Shown here piece after piece: positions 7,848 through 17,243 of a stretch of DNA of 64,000 bases. The DNA is from a virus. The translations under genes and the position numbers were made by a program. The stretch is taken from IMG/VR virus record IMGVR_UViG_3300009370_000018, positions 1 to 64,000 of that record; one strand, written 5' to 3'. Each line of letters begins with the position of its first letter. Position 1 is the first letter of the stretch. Under the pieces are notes generated by a model. It was given only the letters and a program-made list of their open reading frames with translations. It was not told where the DNA came from and made no database searches.

Positions 7848-9173
7848 ATGGCTGCTCCGCATAAAAACACAACAGAGTTGCAAGAAAAAATTAATGATAC
7901 TTTTAGTCCGCCACCACCTCATAGTTGGGGCCATACTGATGGCGGACCGATTAGTCAAGTTGACCTTGATTCAATAAATATAAGTATTTCAACTTTACAA
8001 GAACAGGTTTTTGGCACCACTAAGGCTTTGCAGTCGCTTATAGAGGCTACCAAATTAGGGCTTATATCCATCCCTACTGATGGCATTACCGAAGGTCCTG
8101 CAAAGGATGCTGTCCTAAATGCCATTGAAAAATTTGGTAAAGCGGAACAAGAAGATGTTGCAGCCACTAAAACTTCTACTAATTTTATTGAGCGAACAGC
8201 AAAGATACAAGATAGATTAAATGAGGCAACTGATGTATTGAGTTCTATAGATCATCTTCAGAGACTTAGTGAGTTTGTTGACAGGGATGATTATCCTACC
8301 AACCGTCCTGTTCCTGGACTTCCTGCTGCTTCTTTTGTGGATGTTAATGACGCAACAGGAACAGTTACGATTGCAGATGTTCATGATAGTGCTCCATATG
8401 AACCAAATGAAGTTAATGTTCCTAGGTTGGCGCGTGGTGTATCGAAAGGAACTATAACAGAATCGCATATGGGTAGTAAGGGGCTTGTGATTACTCCGTC
8501 TGGTAGGATTGGAAAAGAACCAGACAATCCTTTCGCGGCAGTTTATCCTTTTAACCGAGTTGAGTTGTCTGAGAGTGGGCATGTTCGTGAGACAGATGAT
8601 ACCCCAGGGGCCGAAAGGATCAAGGAGTCGCATCGCACAGGAACTTTTTATGAAATTCATCCAGACGGAAAAAAGGTGAGCAAAGTCATGAATGATCATT
8701 TTAAGGCAACCATGGGAGACGATTGGCAGAAGGTTGAGGGATCGAGTGCTCTTCATACAGGGGGAGATGCCGAAACGTTTTCTCAAGGCTCGGCTTCAAT
8801 AATGGCTGTTGGAGTTGCGTCTATGTTTGGTATGGGGGCAGTTGATATTACATCGGTCGGAACTTTGCAATGCATGGGATATGCCGATGCTACCTATGGT
8901 TCTTTGGGGATTACAACTGTAGGAGGTGGAGCAGCCCTTACGTTGAGTGCCGATGGGGTTACAGATATTGGAGGCACGGGAGGAGTACATATAGGATCGG
9001 TTGGTAATATAGGTCTTAAATGCGGTGCCGCTTCGGCAGTACCAGGAGGCCTTGCGGCTGGTTCCAATATTGTTTTATTTCCTGCTGGTATAATGCTTCA
9101 GACGATAGGAGTTATAACACTCTCTGATAGTACCGATCCGTTAGCAGTTGGTGTGAAATCATTAACAGTTTGA
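7848..9173 (+). CDS. 5: gp5 C-terminal part: central spike protein
   Basis: This 441-aa protein starts after a strong Shine-Dalgarno (AAGGAGG, 7831-7837). The first 150 residues are helical and probably form a coiled coil. Residues 200-290 contain the gp5/VgrG motif before the needle: FNRVELSESGHVRETDDTPGAERI, SHRTGTFYEIHPDG. From about 300 the chain is glycine- and valine-rich with short repeats (GAVDITSVGTLQCMG, GSLGITTVGGG, GGVHIGSVGNIGL), as expected for a trimeric beta-helix spike. With the preceding gene it makes up one gp5 equivalent that pierces the outer membrane. It is in the same frame as that gene, but the TAATAA and separate ribosome site argue for true separate translation. It ends with TGA. 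Confidence 0.8.
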   Translation: MAAPHKNTTELQEKINDTFSPPPPHSWGHTDGGPISQVDLDSINISISTLQEQVFGTTKALQSLIEATKLGLISIPTDGITEGPAKDAVLNAIEKFGKAEQEDVAATKTSTNFIERTAKIQDRLNEATDVLSSIDHLQRLSEFVDRDDYPTNRPVPGLPAASFVDVNDATGTVTIADVHDSAPYEPNEVNVPRLARGVSKGTITESHMGSKGLVITPSGRIGKEPDNPFAAVYPFNRVELSESGHVRETDDTPGAERIKESHRTGTFYEIHPDGKKVSKVMNDHFKATMGDDWQKVEGSSALHTGGDAETFSQGSASIMAVGVASMFGMGAVDITSVGTLQCMGYADATYGSLGITTVGGGAALTLSADGVTDIGGTGGVHIGSVGNIGLKCGAASAVPGGLAAGSNIVLFPAGIMLQTIGVITLSDSTDPLAVGVKSLTV

Positions 9174-9181
9174 TTAATTAG

Positions 9182-9189
9182 GATAAATA
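9182..9189 (+). promoter_or_regulatory. Possible late promoter variant (GATAAATA) before gp25
   Basis: GATAAATA differs at one base from the TATAAATA late core and sits 22 bases before the TTG start of gp25. It is weaker than the exact copies and could be chance. Confidence 0.3.
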
Positions 9190-9211
9190 GAACAAACGAA
9201 GGAAAATTAAT

Positions 9212-9607
9212 TTGGCCTATCCATCAACAAAAACATATCACGACTTGGATCTTAATTTTACAGCCCATCCTAATACCAAGAAACTAAATATCCTTACAGG
9301 AGAACAGTCCATAAAGAGGGCAGTCAGAAATTTGATATTGACAGAGCATAATGAAAGACCCTTTCATCCTGATCTCGGTTCTAGCGTCACGTCATATTTG
9401 TTTGAAAATGCAGACACACGCACGGCCACTAAAATACAACATGAAATAGAATCTGTATTAAATAATTATGAACCTAGAATAAATTTAAATAGGGTTAGTG
9501 TTCATGTGAGTCCTGATCAGCATGGTTTTTATGTTACGTTATATTATTTTATTGAAAGAGTACCAGCCGAACAAGTGTCAGAACTATTTTTAGAGAGAGT
9601 AAGATAA
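9212..9607 (+). CDS. 25: gp25 baseplate wedge (lysozyme-like fold)
   Basis: This 131-aa protein is the length of T4 gp25 (132 aa). It contains the EPR motif near residues 87-89 (NNYEPRINL) that is conserved in gp25/TssE proteins and places gp25 in the sheath-initiation interface. Other family features are LNILTGEQSIKRAVRNLI, NERPFHPDLGSSV and the terminal beta-hairpin (GFYVTLYYFIE). The start is TTG at 9212, preceded by GAAGGAAAA; no closer in-frame ATG gives the full N-terminus (AYPSTKTYHDLDLNF). It is followed after one base by gp6, as in T4-like clusters. Confidence 0.9.
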   Translation: MAYPSTKTYHDLDLNFTAHPNTKKLNILTGEQSIKRAVRNLILTEHNERPFHPDLGSSVTSYLFENADTRTATKIQHEIESVLNNYEPRINLNRVSVHVSPDQHGFYVTLYYFIERVPAEQVSELFLERVR

Positions 9608-9608
9608 C

Positions 9609-10214
9609 ATGGCGACTACATCAGTAACAAATGCGTTAAAGGTATCTGAACTTGACTTTGATCAAATAAAGGCTGCCTTTAAAACTTTTTTGAGAAATCA
9701 GGATCAATTTACCGATTATGATTTTGATGGTTCTGGCATGTCTATTCTGTTAGACATTCTTGCATATAACACACACTATAATGCATTTTATGCCAATATG
9801 CTGGCCAGTGAAATGTTTTTGGATAGTTCTGTTGTTCGTGATAATGTTGTATCAAGAGCAAAACAGTTAGGTTATACACCTAGGTCGATGAAAGGTTCTG
9901 TTGTCGATGTGAGCTTATCATTCATTAGTTCGACTCTTGGTGAGACAGGATCTGCAACACTTAATATTCCTAAGTATACGCCATTTGTGACAACAATAAA
10001 TGATGAGACATATACTTTTTTGACAACTAAAATAGAATCTGCAATAATGGTAGATCCTAATACAACCAGATCTACTTATATTGCCACAAATGTTCAGTTG
10101 AAGGAGGGTGTGGCATTTAGTGAAAGTTATATTTCTACAGGACAGTCATCTCAAAAGTTTATTATACCTAGTGCAAATGTGGATATTAGTACCTTATCTG
10201 TTACTGTAGATTGA
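9609..10214 (+). CDS. 6: gp6 baseplate wedge, N-terminal half, ended by an in-frame TGA
   Basis: The 201 residues match the start of gp6-type wedge proteins: LKVSELDFDQIKAAFKTFLR, DYDFDGSGMSILLDILAYNT, HYNAFYANMLASEMFLDSSV, AKQLGYTPRS, and then a beta-rich segment. Translation stops at TGA 10212-10214 (VTVD-stop), in the middle of a domain. The frame then remains open in the same phase to 11564. Read through, the product would be 651 aa, nearly the 660 aa of T4 gp6, which is essential for every wedge. A nonsense mutation, a sequence error, or suppression of TGA are all possible. TGA ends several other genes here, so the genetic code is not simply altered. Confidence 0.85.
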   Translation: MATTSVTNALKVSELDFDQIKAAFKTFLRNQDQFTDYDFDGSGMSILLDILAYNTHYNAFYANMLASEMFLDSSVVRDNVVSRAKQLGYTPRSMKGSVVDVSLSFISSTLGETGSATLNIPKYTPFVTTINDETYTFLTTKIESAIMVDPNTTRSTYIATNVQLKEGVAFSESYISTGQSSQKFIIPSANVDISTLSVTVD

Positions 10215-10274
10215 AACAATTTTAATAAAAAAGAAAATTATACTGAATTTGGGGCCACTAGTAATGTCTTCTTT

Positions 10275-11564
10275 GTGCAAGAGGTAGCGAGTCAGCACCA
10301 TGAGATATATTTTGGTGATGGGGTTGTGGGTAGAGGTTTATTGTCTGGGCAGGTTGTGAGGGCTGAATATGCAGTATCTATGTTGGGTCCGGAAGGAAAT
10401 AATATAAGAACCTTCACCTTAGGTGATACTTTTTATGCCGAAGATGTTTTAATTAGTTCGGCTATCGTCAACTTGACTGATCCTGATTCCTCATCTAATG
10501 GTGGTGAAGAAAGAGAGACAGTAGATTCAATTAAATTTTTGGCGCCTTTGAATTTTGAATCCCAAAATAGATCGGTGACTACTGGAGATTATCGTTCTCG
10601 GGTATTGAATGATGTTGTGGGAGTAGATGCCGTTAATGTCTGGGGAGGTGAGAATAATAGTCCGCCCGAATATGGCAAAGTTTATATATCAGTTAAGCCA
10701 AAAGAAGGATATGTTTTTTCAAATATAGACAAACAAAACATAAAGACCACAATAAGGGAACAAAATATAGCATCTATTACTCCTGTAATTGTAGAACCGG
10801 AATATCTATATCCTGCATTAACTATTCAGGTTATGTATGATCCATCTGAGACATCTTATTTGGCGACAAATTTAAGAGGACTTGTTCTTAGTACAATTAC
10901 CAACCATTCGGCTACTGCATTAAATAAATTTAATAGTTATTTCAGGTCATCTATTTTAAGTGGATTAATTGATTCCACAGAGAGGTCTATTAAAAGTAAT
11001 TTGATGGATGTGCAATTAAGAAAACCTTTCACACCATCCCTTAATATAAATTTGGATTATGTTATAGGGTTTTCTAATCCAATATATCATCCTCACGATG
11101 GCCATAAGCCTGTATTAAGATCTACATTGTTTTCTTATCTTCACAATAATTCTATATATTTGGATTGTTCTTTGGATGATACTGATGGTGTCGTGAGGGT
11201 TATTCAAATACGAGTAGACGGCAGTAGAAGAATAATTACAAATGTTGGTACAGTTAATTATTCTACTGGTGTTGTTGTGTTGGAGGACTTTGTTCCCTTT
11301 TCTATTAATAATGGATTGAGCACCATTAGTGTAACAGTAAAACCGAATGCTCGCGATCTTATTCCTTCGTTTAATCAAATTATCACAATTGATCCATCTG
11401 ATATTACTATTACTATGGTTGACGATACTTTATTAACATCTACTAATAGACAAGATATAACTGATGTGTTTAGTGTGTCTAGGGGATTGTATTCTACCGA
11501 TATTGATTCTGGATCTGATAGTGGAGGCGGAGGTGGAGGATCAGGATCTGGCGGGACATATTAG
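10275..11564 (+). CDS. 6: gp6 baseplate wedge, C-terminal half
   Basis: This is the continuation of gp6 in the same frame, open from 10215. The first usable start is GTG 10275, with no Shine-Dalgarno before it, so independent translation is doubtful. Just after the stop it reads NVFFVQEVASQHHEIYFGDG, then GPEGNN, TGDYRSRV, VWGGENNSPPEYGKVYISVKP and a terminal domain. This is the normal order for gp6/gpJ-type wedge proteins (FGDG loop, VWGG motif, KVYISVKPKEG). The C-terminus is an unusual glycine-serine tail. It belongs with the N-terminal half at 9609. Confidence 0.8.
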   Translation: MQEVASQHHEIYFGDGVVGRGLLSGQVVRAEYAVSMLGPEGNNIRTFTLGDTFYAEDVLISSAIVNLTDPDSSSNGGEERETVDSIKFLAPLNFESQNRSVTTGDYRSRVLNDVVGVDAVNVWGGENNSPPEYGKVYISVKPKEGYVFSNIDKQNIKTTIREQNIASITPVIVEPEYLYPALTIQVMYDPSETSYLATNLRGLVLSTITNHSATALNKFNSYFRSSILSGLIDSTERSIKSNLMDVQLRKPFTPSLNINLDYVIGFSNPIYHPHDGHKPVLRSTLFSYLHNNSIYLDCSLDDTDGVVRVIQIRVDGSRRIITNVGTVNYSTGVVVLEDFVPFSINNGLSTISVTVKPNARDLIPSFNQIITIDPSDITITMVDDTLLTSTNRQDITDVFSVSRGLYSTDIDSGSDSGGGGGGSGSGGTY

Positions 11565-11576
11565 GGTGATATTATA

Positions 11577-14500
11577 ATGGTAACTGCTAATGCAATCATA
11601 CGACAAACTTCATTTTTAATCAAGGATCAAGTTCCTGGTTTTGTTCGTGATGATCATCCGCAGTTTATTTCTTTTTTGGAACGATATTATGAGCATCTTC
11701 AAAGTGCCAATACTGGAATTTATGATTCCGTATCGAACACTTATTTTATGGGCCCTGTATATTTCAGTAAGAATGCTCTTGAGTATGTGGATCTTGATAC
11801 GGCTGATTTTGAGAGATTTCTTGATGGTTTTAAAAAAGAATTTTCGCCTAATATACCAAAGCAATTAGACTCTGTTGTAGACACTTCTACTTTCTATAAG
11901 AATATTTTGGATTTTTATCGGGCCAAAGGAACAGAAAATTCTTTCAAATTGTTGTTTCGTCTTTTATATAATGAAGAGATTGAACTCTATTATCCAAATC
12001 GAGATATCCTAACGGTTAGTGGGGGATCTTTTTCTCCAGAAGTTCGTATCCGACTTGGGACCACTGATAATATTGAAGATATTGTGGGGAGAAGAATCTA
12101 TGGCGCGACCTCTGGTGTCTATGCGACAGTCGAGCGTATTGAAAGAACCTATGATAACATTCAATTTCCTTGGAGAGATCCTGCGGATAGAGATGATGGC
12201 ATCACCTTTGTATATTTGAATAAGTTTTCTATTGGTAACACTACAGTGACACAGACAGAGTTTGATATAGGTGAACTGATCTATACAGGAAACGTGACGG
12301 GGAATCATGTCAACACGATCATTCATGCATCGCCCACAAAGGCTGTTTTCTATGACGACTTTAGTGGATATGCCAATGCCAATTATTTTCTCGCGCCTTC
12401 TGATAACAGGGGTTCATTGACAGACTCAATAGAAAGGCCTAATGGTGAGTATAGTTTGGTCAATTCAATTTCTACCATCACAGGGTCTTATGGTAGTCGG
12501 TGGTATGATAGATGGAGTAAGAGAGGAGCGAATGTTTATTCGTATGTTCCGTATGGGGCAAGTAATAACTATGTTAATCCAGCCATATCATTTATAGAGG
12601 ATGTATCGGCCTCTGGCGGGAAAGTTTTGGTGGTTGGCAATGAGGGCACAACACATGGTCCTATTCTTAATGGGAGTTTAGGTAAAGAAGACCGTGTAAA
12701 TTTAATCCATAACGATAATATTTTAATAGACAAGAATAAGTTGTATAGATTTTCTGTGCGCGTAAAAGATCCACATTCAGATAATTTTGATTTGAATTAT
12801 CGTTATGGCGAAGCCTTACAATTCAATAGTGGGTATTCGGCGTTAGGATCGGATGGCGAGTCCTATATTAAGAGTGGTTATATTCATCCTGGAGATCATT
12901 TTATTCTTAGTTCTGAATATCCTTCTGGGGCAATGTCTGCCAATGGAGCAGATTTAACTGGAAATAATCCTTCGTGGACTACAGATTGGAGAGTTTTTCA
13001 ATCATATGCGACAGGTTCAGGAGCGGGTCAGTTGGCTGGCCACGGAAACGTCATGGAATTCTCTAATACTGCCGCATCAAATTTTGAATATCCTAGGCGC
13101 GTCTTTTCGTATCCAAACGAAACGGCATCTTTTGGTGCAGATACGACATATATACGTCCTATTATTGATGTCGAGCATACTCATAATTATGTGCATAGGG
13201 CATATTCTGTGTTCGATGCGCCTGTAAGTTCTTATGAGATAGAGGAAAGCCCTTCTGCGTCCAATACCTATCCGATCCACATTCATGGTCCTAGTTATGG
13301 TGGTGGGTGGAGGGGTTATATCAATACGATTTCGAGTCTCATAACAGCATGTACCGATGGGTTTTCTACTGCAAATTCGTTCGAGGTAGAACTAATTGAC
13401 GATCTTTCTACCCAGTCAGCCTGGCCAAAAGCGACAGTATTTGCAAATGCCCATATCTATACGAGATCTGCTTTTGTTTCTAATACGACATACAATAAAG
13501 ATGCTCCCTTTATTATACAAATTCCAAAGGGAAAGCGTTGGGTCTTGTCGTATTATGCCTCTACGAATAATCATACTCAGACGGAATGTCGTATGGAGGT
13601 TTGGTTTAAGGATTCGACGCAGCCTAGTTCAAATATTTTTATGATAACCGACGGAGCGCCTACTAATTCTGCTGATGCGGGTTATTTTCATGCAACAGAT
13701 GCATGGGAAAGAAGGCACCTTGTTTTTAATTTTGCAAATACTACCTCTCCAATTCTTGGTGATGGTACAACTGATGATACAAATGTTACGCTCGTAGAGC
13801 ATTACGACCAGGGCCCTAATAGCTTCTCTTCTTTCGTGGGAGGAGGGGGAGGATTAAGATTTGCTAAAGATAGGACAAGTTCAGATGGGGCTGCCGATCC
13901 TTGGTCTGGTGATACCTATGCCGCAAATGTAGATACTATTCTATTAAAGCTCGCCTCTGCAAATTCGTCGGGTGCCTATGGTACTGTTTCGGTTAGAGTC
14001 GCAGGTATTCAATTAGAAGAGGCTGCTAATAATACTACAGTAAATGCCTCTCCTTTTAGATCTCAAGGCGACGACTCTGGTGGCAGTCAGATCTATGTGG
14101 ACTACTACAAGATCGAAGAGATGGGAACGATAGAACCTTTGACAGATGCTCCACAGTATCTTGACGAGTCGTCTCATCTGTCCACAAAGAGTGCAGTCAT
14201 GCAGGACAACTATTACTATCAGCAGTATGCCTATGACATCAGATCGCAACAGGACTTTAAGGACTATACGTCTATTGTAGAGGCGGCCGTGCATCCGGCT
14301 GGGTTCAAGAGATTTGGAACAAAGGTTGTGTATCCTGATGATGTTGGGCCAGGCACCAGTGGAACAGCTGGCTATAAAATGGCACCGGATGAGGAGGGTG
14401 GTGGTGATGATGAGAGTGGCGTTGCAATGAAAACATCATTCATTAGCAATCAAGACGATCCTTTTACTCCATATTCTGTCAACTCGTTAGCAGGCTGGTG

Positions 14501-17198
14501 GAGTGCGGATGCTATTTCGCCTATGCATATTGATTATAGAAAATTTTCTTCTGATAGCACGGCAAATGGACTTTGGGGATCCACTAGGAATCGTATGGTT
14601 ACTGGACTGATACCTTGGGGTCCGGTGTTGCCGTCTGGTGTATGGGCGAATGATTCGTGGCTTCATACGGGAGATAGATTTGCGACTTCTAATCCTGGGG
14701 TTTTTGGTGGTCCTGCTTCAGGGTTGCTCGCAAATCTTGTAGTGGAGAAAACAGCATTAAAAGGCGGGATTAGTGGGTTAAATTTGCCTGGGCCTCTTGG
14801 TAATTCATTGCGATTAACAGAGATGCATGATTCTGTTGGATTTTTGAGAATGTGGGGGCACACCGACACATTTACTGGGTTTGAGTACGCTAATAAAGAT
14901 ATGTTCCTTGACGACCATCATTTTTATCAGGTACTAGAACCATATAAGAAATGGTTGGTTAGTTGTTATGCAATGACATCTAATGTATTATCAGACACTT
15001 CTGAGAATTCTATTCTTATACGATTCTCTTTGGCAAATACTACGGGCTTTGATGTTGCATCTGCCGGAGGAGATGGTATTGTACAAGGAAATATGACTCT
15101 GTTTACTGAAGAAAATAAATGGGAAAGATTGTCTACAGTAATAGATCTATCTTCTTTGCCCCATACAAGAAGTTCTATGATAATTCAAATGGCAGATAGA
15201 ACATCACATGCTGATGCCGGGTTGACTACAGGAAATACTGTATATCATATTGAAGGTATGATGATCGAAGAATATGATCCTGTAATACACGGAACAGATC
15301 CTAACCTCACTCCGTCTCCATATATTGCTCCTGGAGTAAGTGCCGCTAATGTTTATATGTGGATGGATAAGAGTATTAATGAACATCATCTTTTTGCAAA
15401 TACACATAAAGGACTTTATTATCCTCCGCAGTATGTGGCTAATTCAGCTAATGGATATCCTGCTCTTCGATTTGCCGCAAACACAGTAAAGAATGATGCC
15501 AACGTCTATGCATACTCTTCTATTGGCGGTACGGTCAATTCTATTGCATTGGATCATGGAGATTCGACTGCAAGAAAGCTCCCGACATCTGGTCTACAGG
15601 CTCTAACGAATCTTTCAAATACTGCTCTTCCTCGTCCTGTGTCGAATGCATGGACGATTTTTGCAGTTGCAAAGACGAATCTTGCAGTCAATTCGACATC
15701 ATATGATACCACACTCAATCCAACTATTTTCAATTCTGGTTATGGTGGTAATAGAGATACTAATGTTCTTGTTCCAAATAAAGCCAGGGCAACCATGCAT
15801 CTTGGATATGATGTGGTTGGAGAAACAGGCGCAATTGTTACGAATATTGCAGGGGGCAATGAGGAACTGGCTCAGAGAGATGTAATGGCGCAGGCTAATA
15901 CAATCGAGGTGACTCATCTCGGCGTGATGGGTTCGGACTGGAGCGGACTTTCTTCTGCAAACACATCTTCTTCGTTCCGAATTATTGGTATGTCTATTCA
16001 AGCATCTCAACACGATGGAACCGGTGATCTTTTAAACTTTCATTTAGATGGGAGACGATTTTCAAATTCAGTCATAGGTTTCACGGAAGACTTCTCGACA
16101 GTACACCTTAGTCGGGCGGCATTAGTTGAAGAAGATCAACGTCCTTTTGTGACCTCGATAGGAAAATGGAAGCCAGTAAAGACAGGTTTGTTTCCCTTCC
16201 CTGTGTATCCAGAAGCCAATGGAATCATGGGTGTTGGTGCGACAGGGAATATTGTTTTCGACGTAGGCGTTTCTAATACAAATATACCTCCGCATACAGA
16301 GGAGGTCCCGAATCAAGGAGAAATTTGGGTTCGGAATGAAGGAGGAATTGATTTTGTTTCTCCTAATGGTTCTATTATTCCTATAGTAGATGGTGATTTT
16401 GGAGTCCCGGCAGGTTATAGCGCCAGCCATAGTAGGATGTATACTCCTTATGAATATGGTACGGGGTCGACTGTGGGCTTCGGAGTCACACCAATAATAG
16501 GAACCGGATCAGAATCATATATTATGTACTCAAACATGAATGCTGCTGCGAGATTTGGTGTGGCAACGGGAGAAGCACATTCGACGGCCTTTGGGTTTAA
16601 TGAACATTTTGTTCCTGTTGAATGGGATTCTGCAAATAATTCATGGTATGTGATATATAATGGAAAAACAATAACTCCTGCTCCATATACGGGTACCTTT
16701 GGGGTTCCTTTTATTCCTGATGCCGCAAACGGAGACTTTATTGTTGCAAGATTTACAAGGGACTCTCTCCTTGCCTGGTTCACAGATACGTTCGAGTCTT
16801 TTGTTTTCGCAAATAATGCAGACACCGCGGGCTACACTAATGCAGTAACGGCCGTTGTCGGAAGATTTCATTTTGATCCTCCTGGTACCGGTTATCAGAC
16901 CCAATTTGTCCATCAGACCAGAGAAGTTAAGGTACTATCTACAAATAACTTTGTTTCTGATTCATATAGAGATCTTGTTACAGGAACGGCAGACTGGGAC
17001 GGAGACATTGCCGAGGTTCTTGTGTTCAATGAGAAGCTGGCCAATACAGAAATTGCAAAGGTTGAAGGATACCTTGCATGGAAGTATGGCCTACGAGAAA
17101 ATTTGATTGGTAAGGATGGACTTGATTTTCATCCATATAGGTTTGAAGTTCCGCTTGCTGCCGGGGGCATTGCAAATAGCTTTTTTGCAGATTATTAA
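11577..17198 (+). CDS. 7: gp7-like baseplate wedge protein with LamG and carbohydrate-binding-like domains
   Basis: This 1873-aa protein lies between gp6 and gp8, the place of gp7 in T4 (1032 aa). Residues 1-190 are the N-terminal domain of this marine phage family (FLIKDQVPGFVRDDHPQFISFLERYY split by short loops, FYRAKGTENSFKLLFRLLYN, EIELYYPNRDIL). From about 640 there is a jelly-roll module with PKGKRWVLSYYAST and a VAGIQLEE ending; a weaker copy with KKWLVSCYAMTS and MMIEEYD follows near 1120-1230. Residues 970-1840 form a LamG/concanavalin-like region, opening with SLAGWWSAD, then WTIFAVAKT, and ending in TEIAKVEGYLAWKYGL. It is probably a wedge protein that also carries decoration or receptor-binding domains. 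The gp7 name rests on position and N-terminal recall. Confidence 0.65.
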   Translation: MVTANAIIRQTSFLIKDQVPGFVRDDHPQFISFLERYYEHLQSANTGIYDSVSNTYFMGPVYFSKNALEYVDLDTADFERFLDGFKKEFSPNIPKQLDSVVDTSTFYKNILDFYRAKGTENSFKLLFRLLYNEEIELYYPNRDILTVSGGSFSPEVRIRLGTTDNIEDIVGRRIYGATSGVYATVERIERTYDNIQFPWRDPADRDDGITFVYLNKFSIGNTTVTQTEFDIGELIYTGNVTGNHVNTIIHASPTKAVFYDDFSGYANANYFLAPSDNRGSLTDSIERPNGEYSLVNSISTITGSYGSRWYDRWSKRGANVYSYVPYGASNNYVNPAISFIEDVSASGGKVLVVGNEGTTHGPILNGSLGKEDRVNLIHNDNILIDKNKLYRFSVRVKDPHSDNFDLNYRYGEALQFNSGYSALGSDGESYIKSGYIHPGDHFILSSEYPSGAMSANGADLTGNNPSWTTDWRVFQSYATGSGAGQLAGHGNVMEFSNTAASNFEYPRRVFSYPNETASFGADTTYIRPIIDVEHTHNYVHRAYSVFDAPVSSYEIEESPSASNTYPIHIHGPSYGGGWRGYINTISSLITACTDGFSTANSFEVELIDDLSTQSAWPKATVFANAHIYTRSAFVSNTTYNKDAPFIIQIPKGKRWVLSYYASTNNHTQTECRMEVWFKDSTQPSSNIFMITDGAPTNSADAGYFHATDAWERRHLVFNFANTTSPILGDGTTDDTNVTLVEHYDQGPNSFSSFVGGGGGLRFAKDRTSSDGAADPWSGDTYAANVDTILLKLASANSSGAYGTVSVRVAGIQLEEAANNTTVNASPFRSQGDDSGGSQIYVDYYKIEEMGTIEPLTDAPQYLDESSHLSTKSAVMQDNYYYQQYAYDIRSQQDFKDYTSIVEAAVHPAGFKRFGTKVVYPDDVGPGTSGTAGYKMAPDEEGGGDDESGVAMKTSFISNQDDPFTPYSVNSLAGWWSADAISPMHIDYRKFSSDSTANGLWGSTRNRMVTGLIPWGPVLPSGVWANDSWLHTGDRFATSNPGVFGGPASGLLANLVVEKTALKGGISGLNLPGPLGNSLRLTEMHDSVGFLRMWGHTDTFTGFEYANKDMFLDDHHFYQVLEPYKKWLVSCYAMTSNVLSDTSENSILIRFSLANTTGFDVASAGGDGIVQGNMTLFTEENKWERLSTVIDLSSLPHTRSSMIIQMADRTSHADAGLTTGNTVYHIEGMMIEEYDPVIHGTDPNLTPSPYIAPGVSAANVYMWMDKSINEHHLFANTHKGLYYPPQYVANSANGYPALRFAANTVKNDANVYAYSSIGGTVNSIALDHGDSTARKLPTSGLQALTNLSNTALPRPVSNAWTIFAVAKTNLAVNSTSYDTTLNPTIFNSGYGGNRDTNVLVPNKARATMHLGYDVVGETGAIVTNIAGGNEELAQRDVMAQANTIEVTHLGVMGSDWSGLSSANTSSSFRIIGMSIQASQHDGTGDLLNFHLDGRRFSNSVIGFTEDFSTVHLSRAALVEEDQRPFVTSIGKWKPVKTGLFPFPVYPEANGIMGVGATGNIVFDVGVSNTNIPPHTEEVPNQGEIWVRNEGGIDFVSPNGSIIPIVDGDFGVPAGYSASHSRMYTPYEYGTGSTVGFGVTPIIGTGSESYIMYSNMNAAARFGVATGEAHSTAFGFNEHFVPVEWDSANNSWYVIYNGKTITPAPYTGTFGVPFIPDAANGDFIVARFTRDSLLAWFTDTFESFVFANNADTAGYTNAVTAVVGRFHFDPPGTGYQTQFVHQTREVKVLSTNNFVSDSYRDLVTGTADWDGDIAEVLVFNEKLANTEIAKVEGYLAWKYGLRENLIGKDGLDFHPYRFEVPLAAGGIANSFFADY

Positions 17199-17204
17199 AA
17201 TCAT

Positions 17205-17212
17205 TATAAATA
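17205..17212 (+). promoter_or_regulatory. T4-type late promoter (TATAAATA) before gp8
   Basis: An exact TATAAATA lies in the short gap after the gp7-like gene, 31 bases before the gp8 GTG start. The ribosome-binding sequence AGGGGA lies between them. Confidence 0.75.
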
Positions 17213-17243
17213 AGGGAACAATATATAACAGGGGAATCATGTA

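Noticed and set aside
8217-8786. 189-aa open frame on the minus strand inside the spike gene
   Set aside because: It lies wholly opposite a well-supported gene, has no ribosome site, and reads as low-quality composition (many C, H and R); a shadow frame.
9609-11564. Use of TGA as tryptophan in the whole phage
   Set aside because: TGA ends the spike gene (9173) and gp14 (59480) at sensible places, and no other large gene contains an internal TGA.
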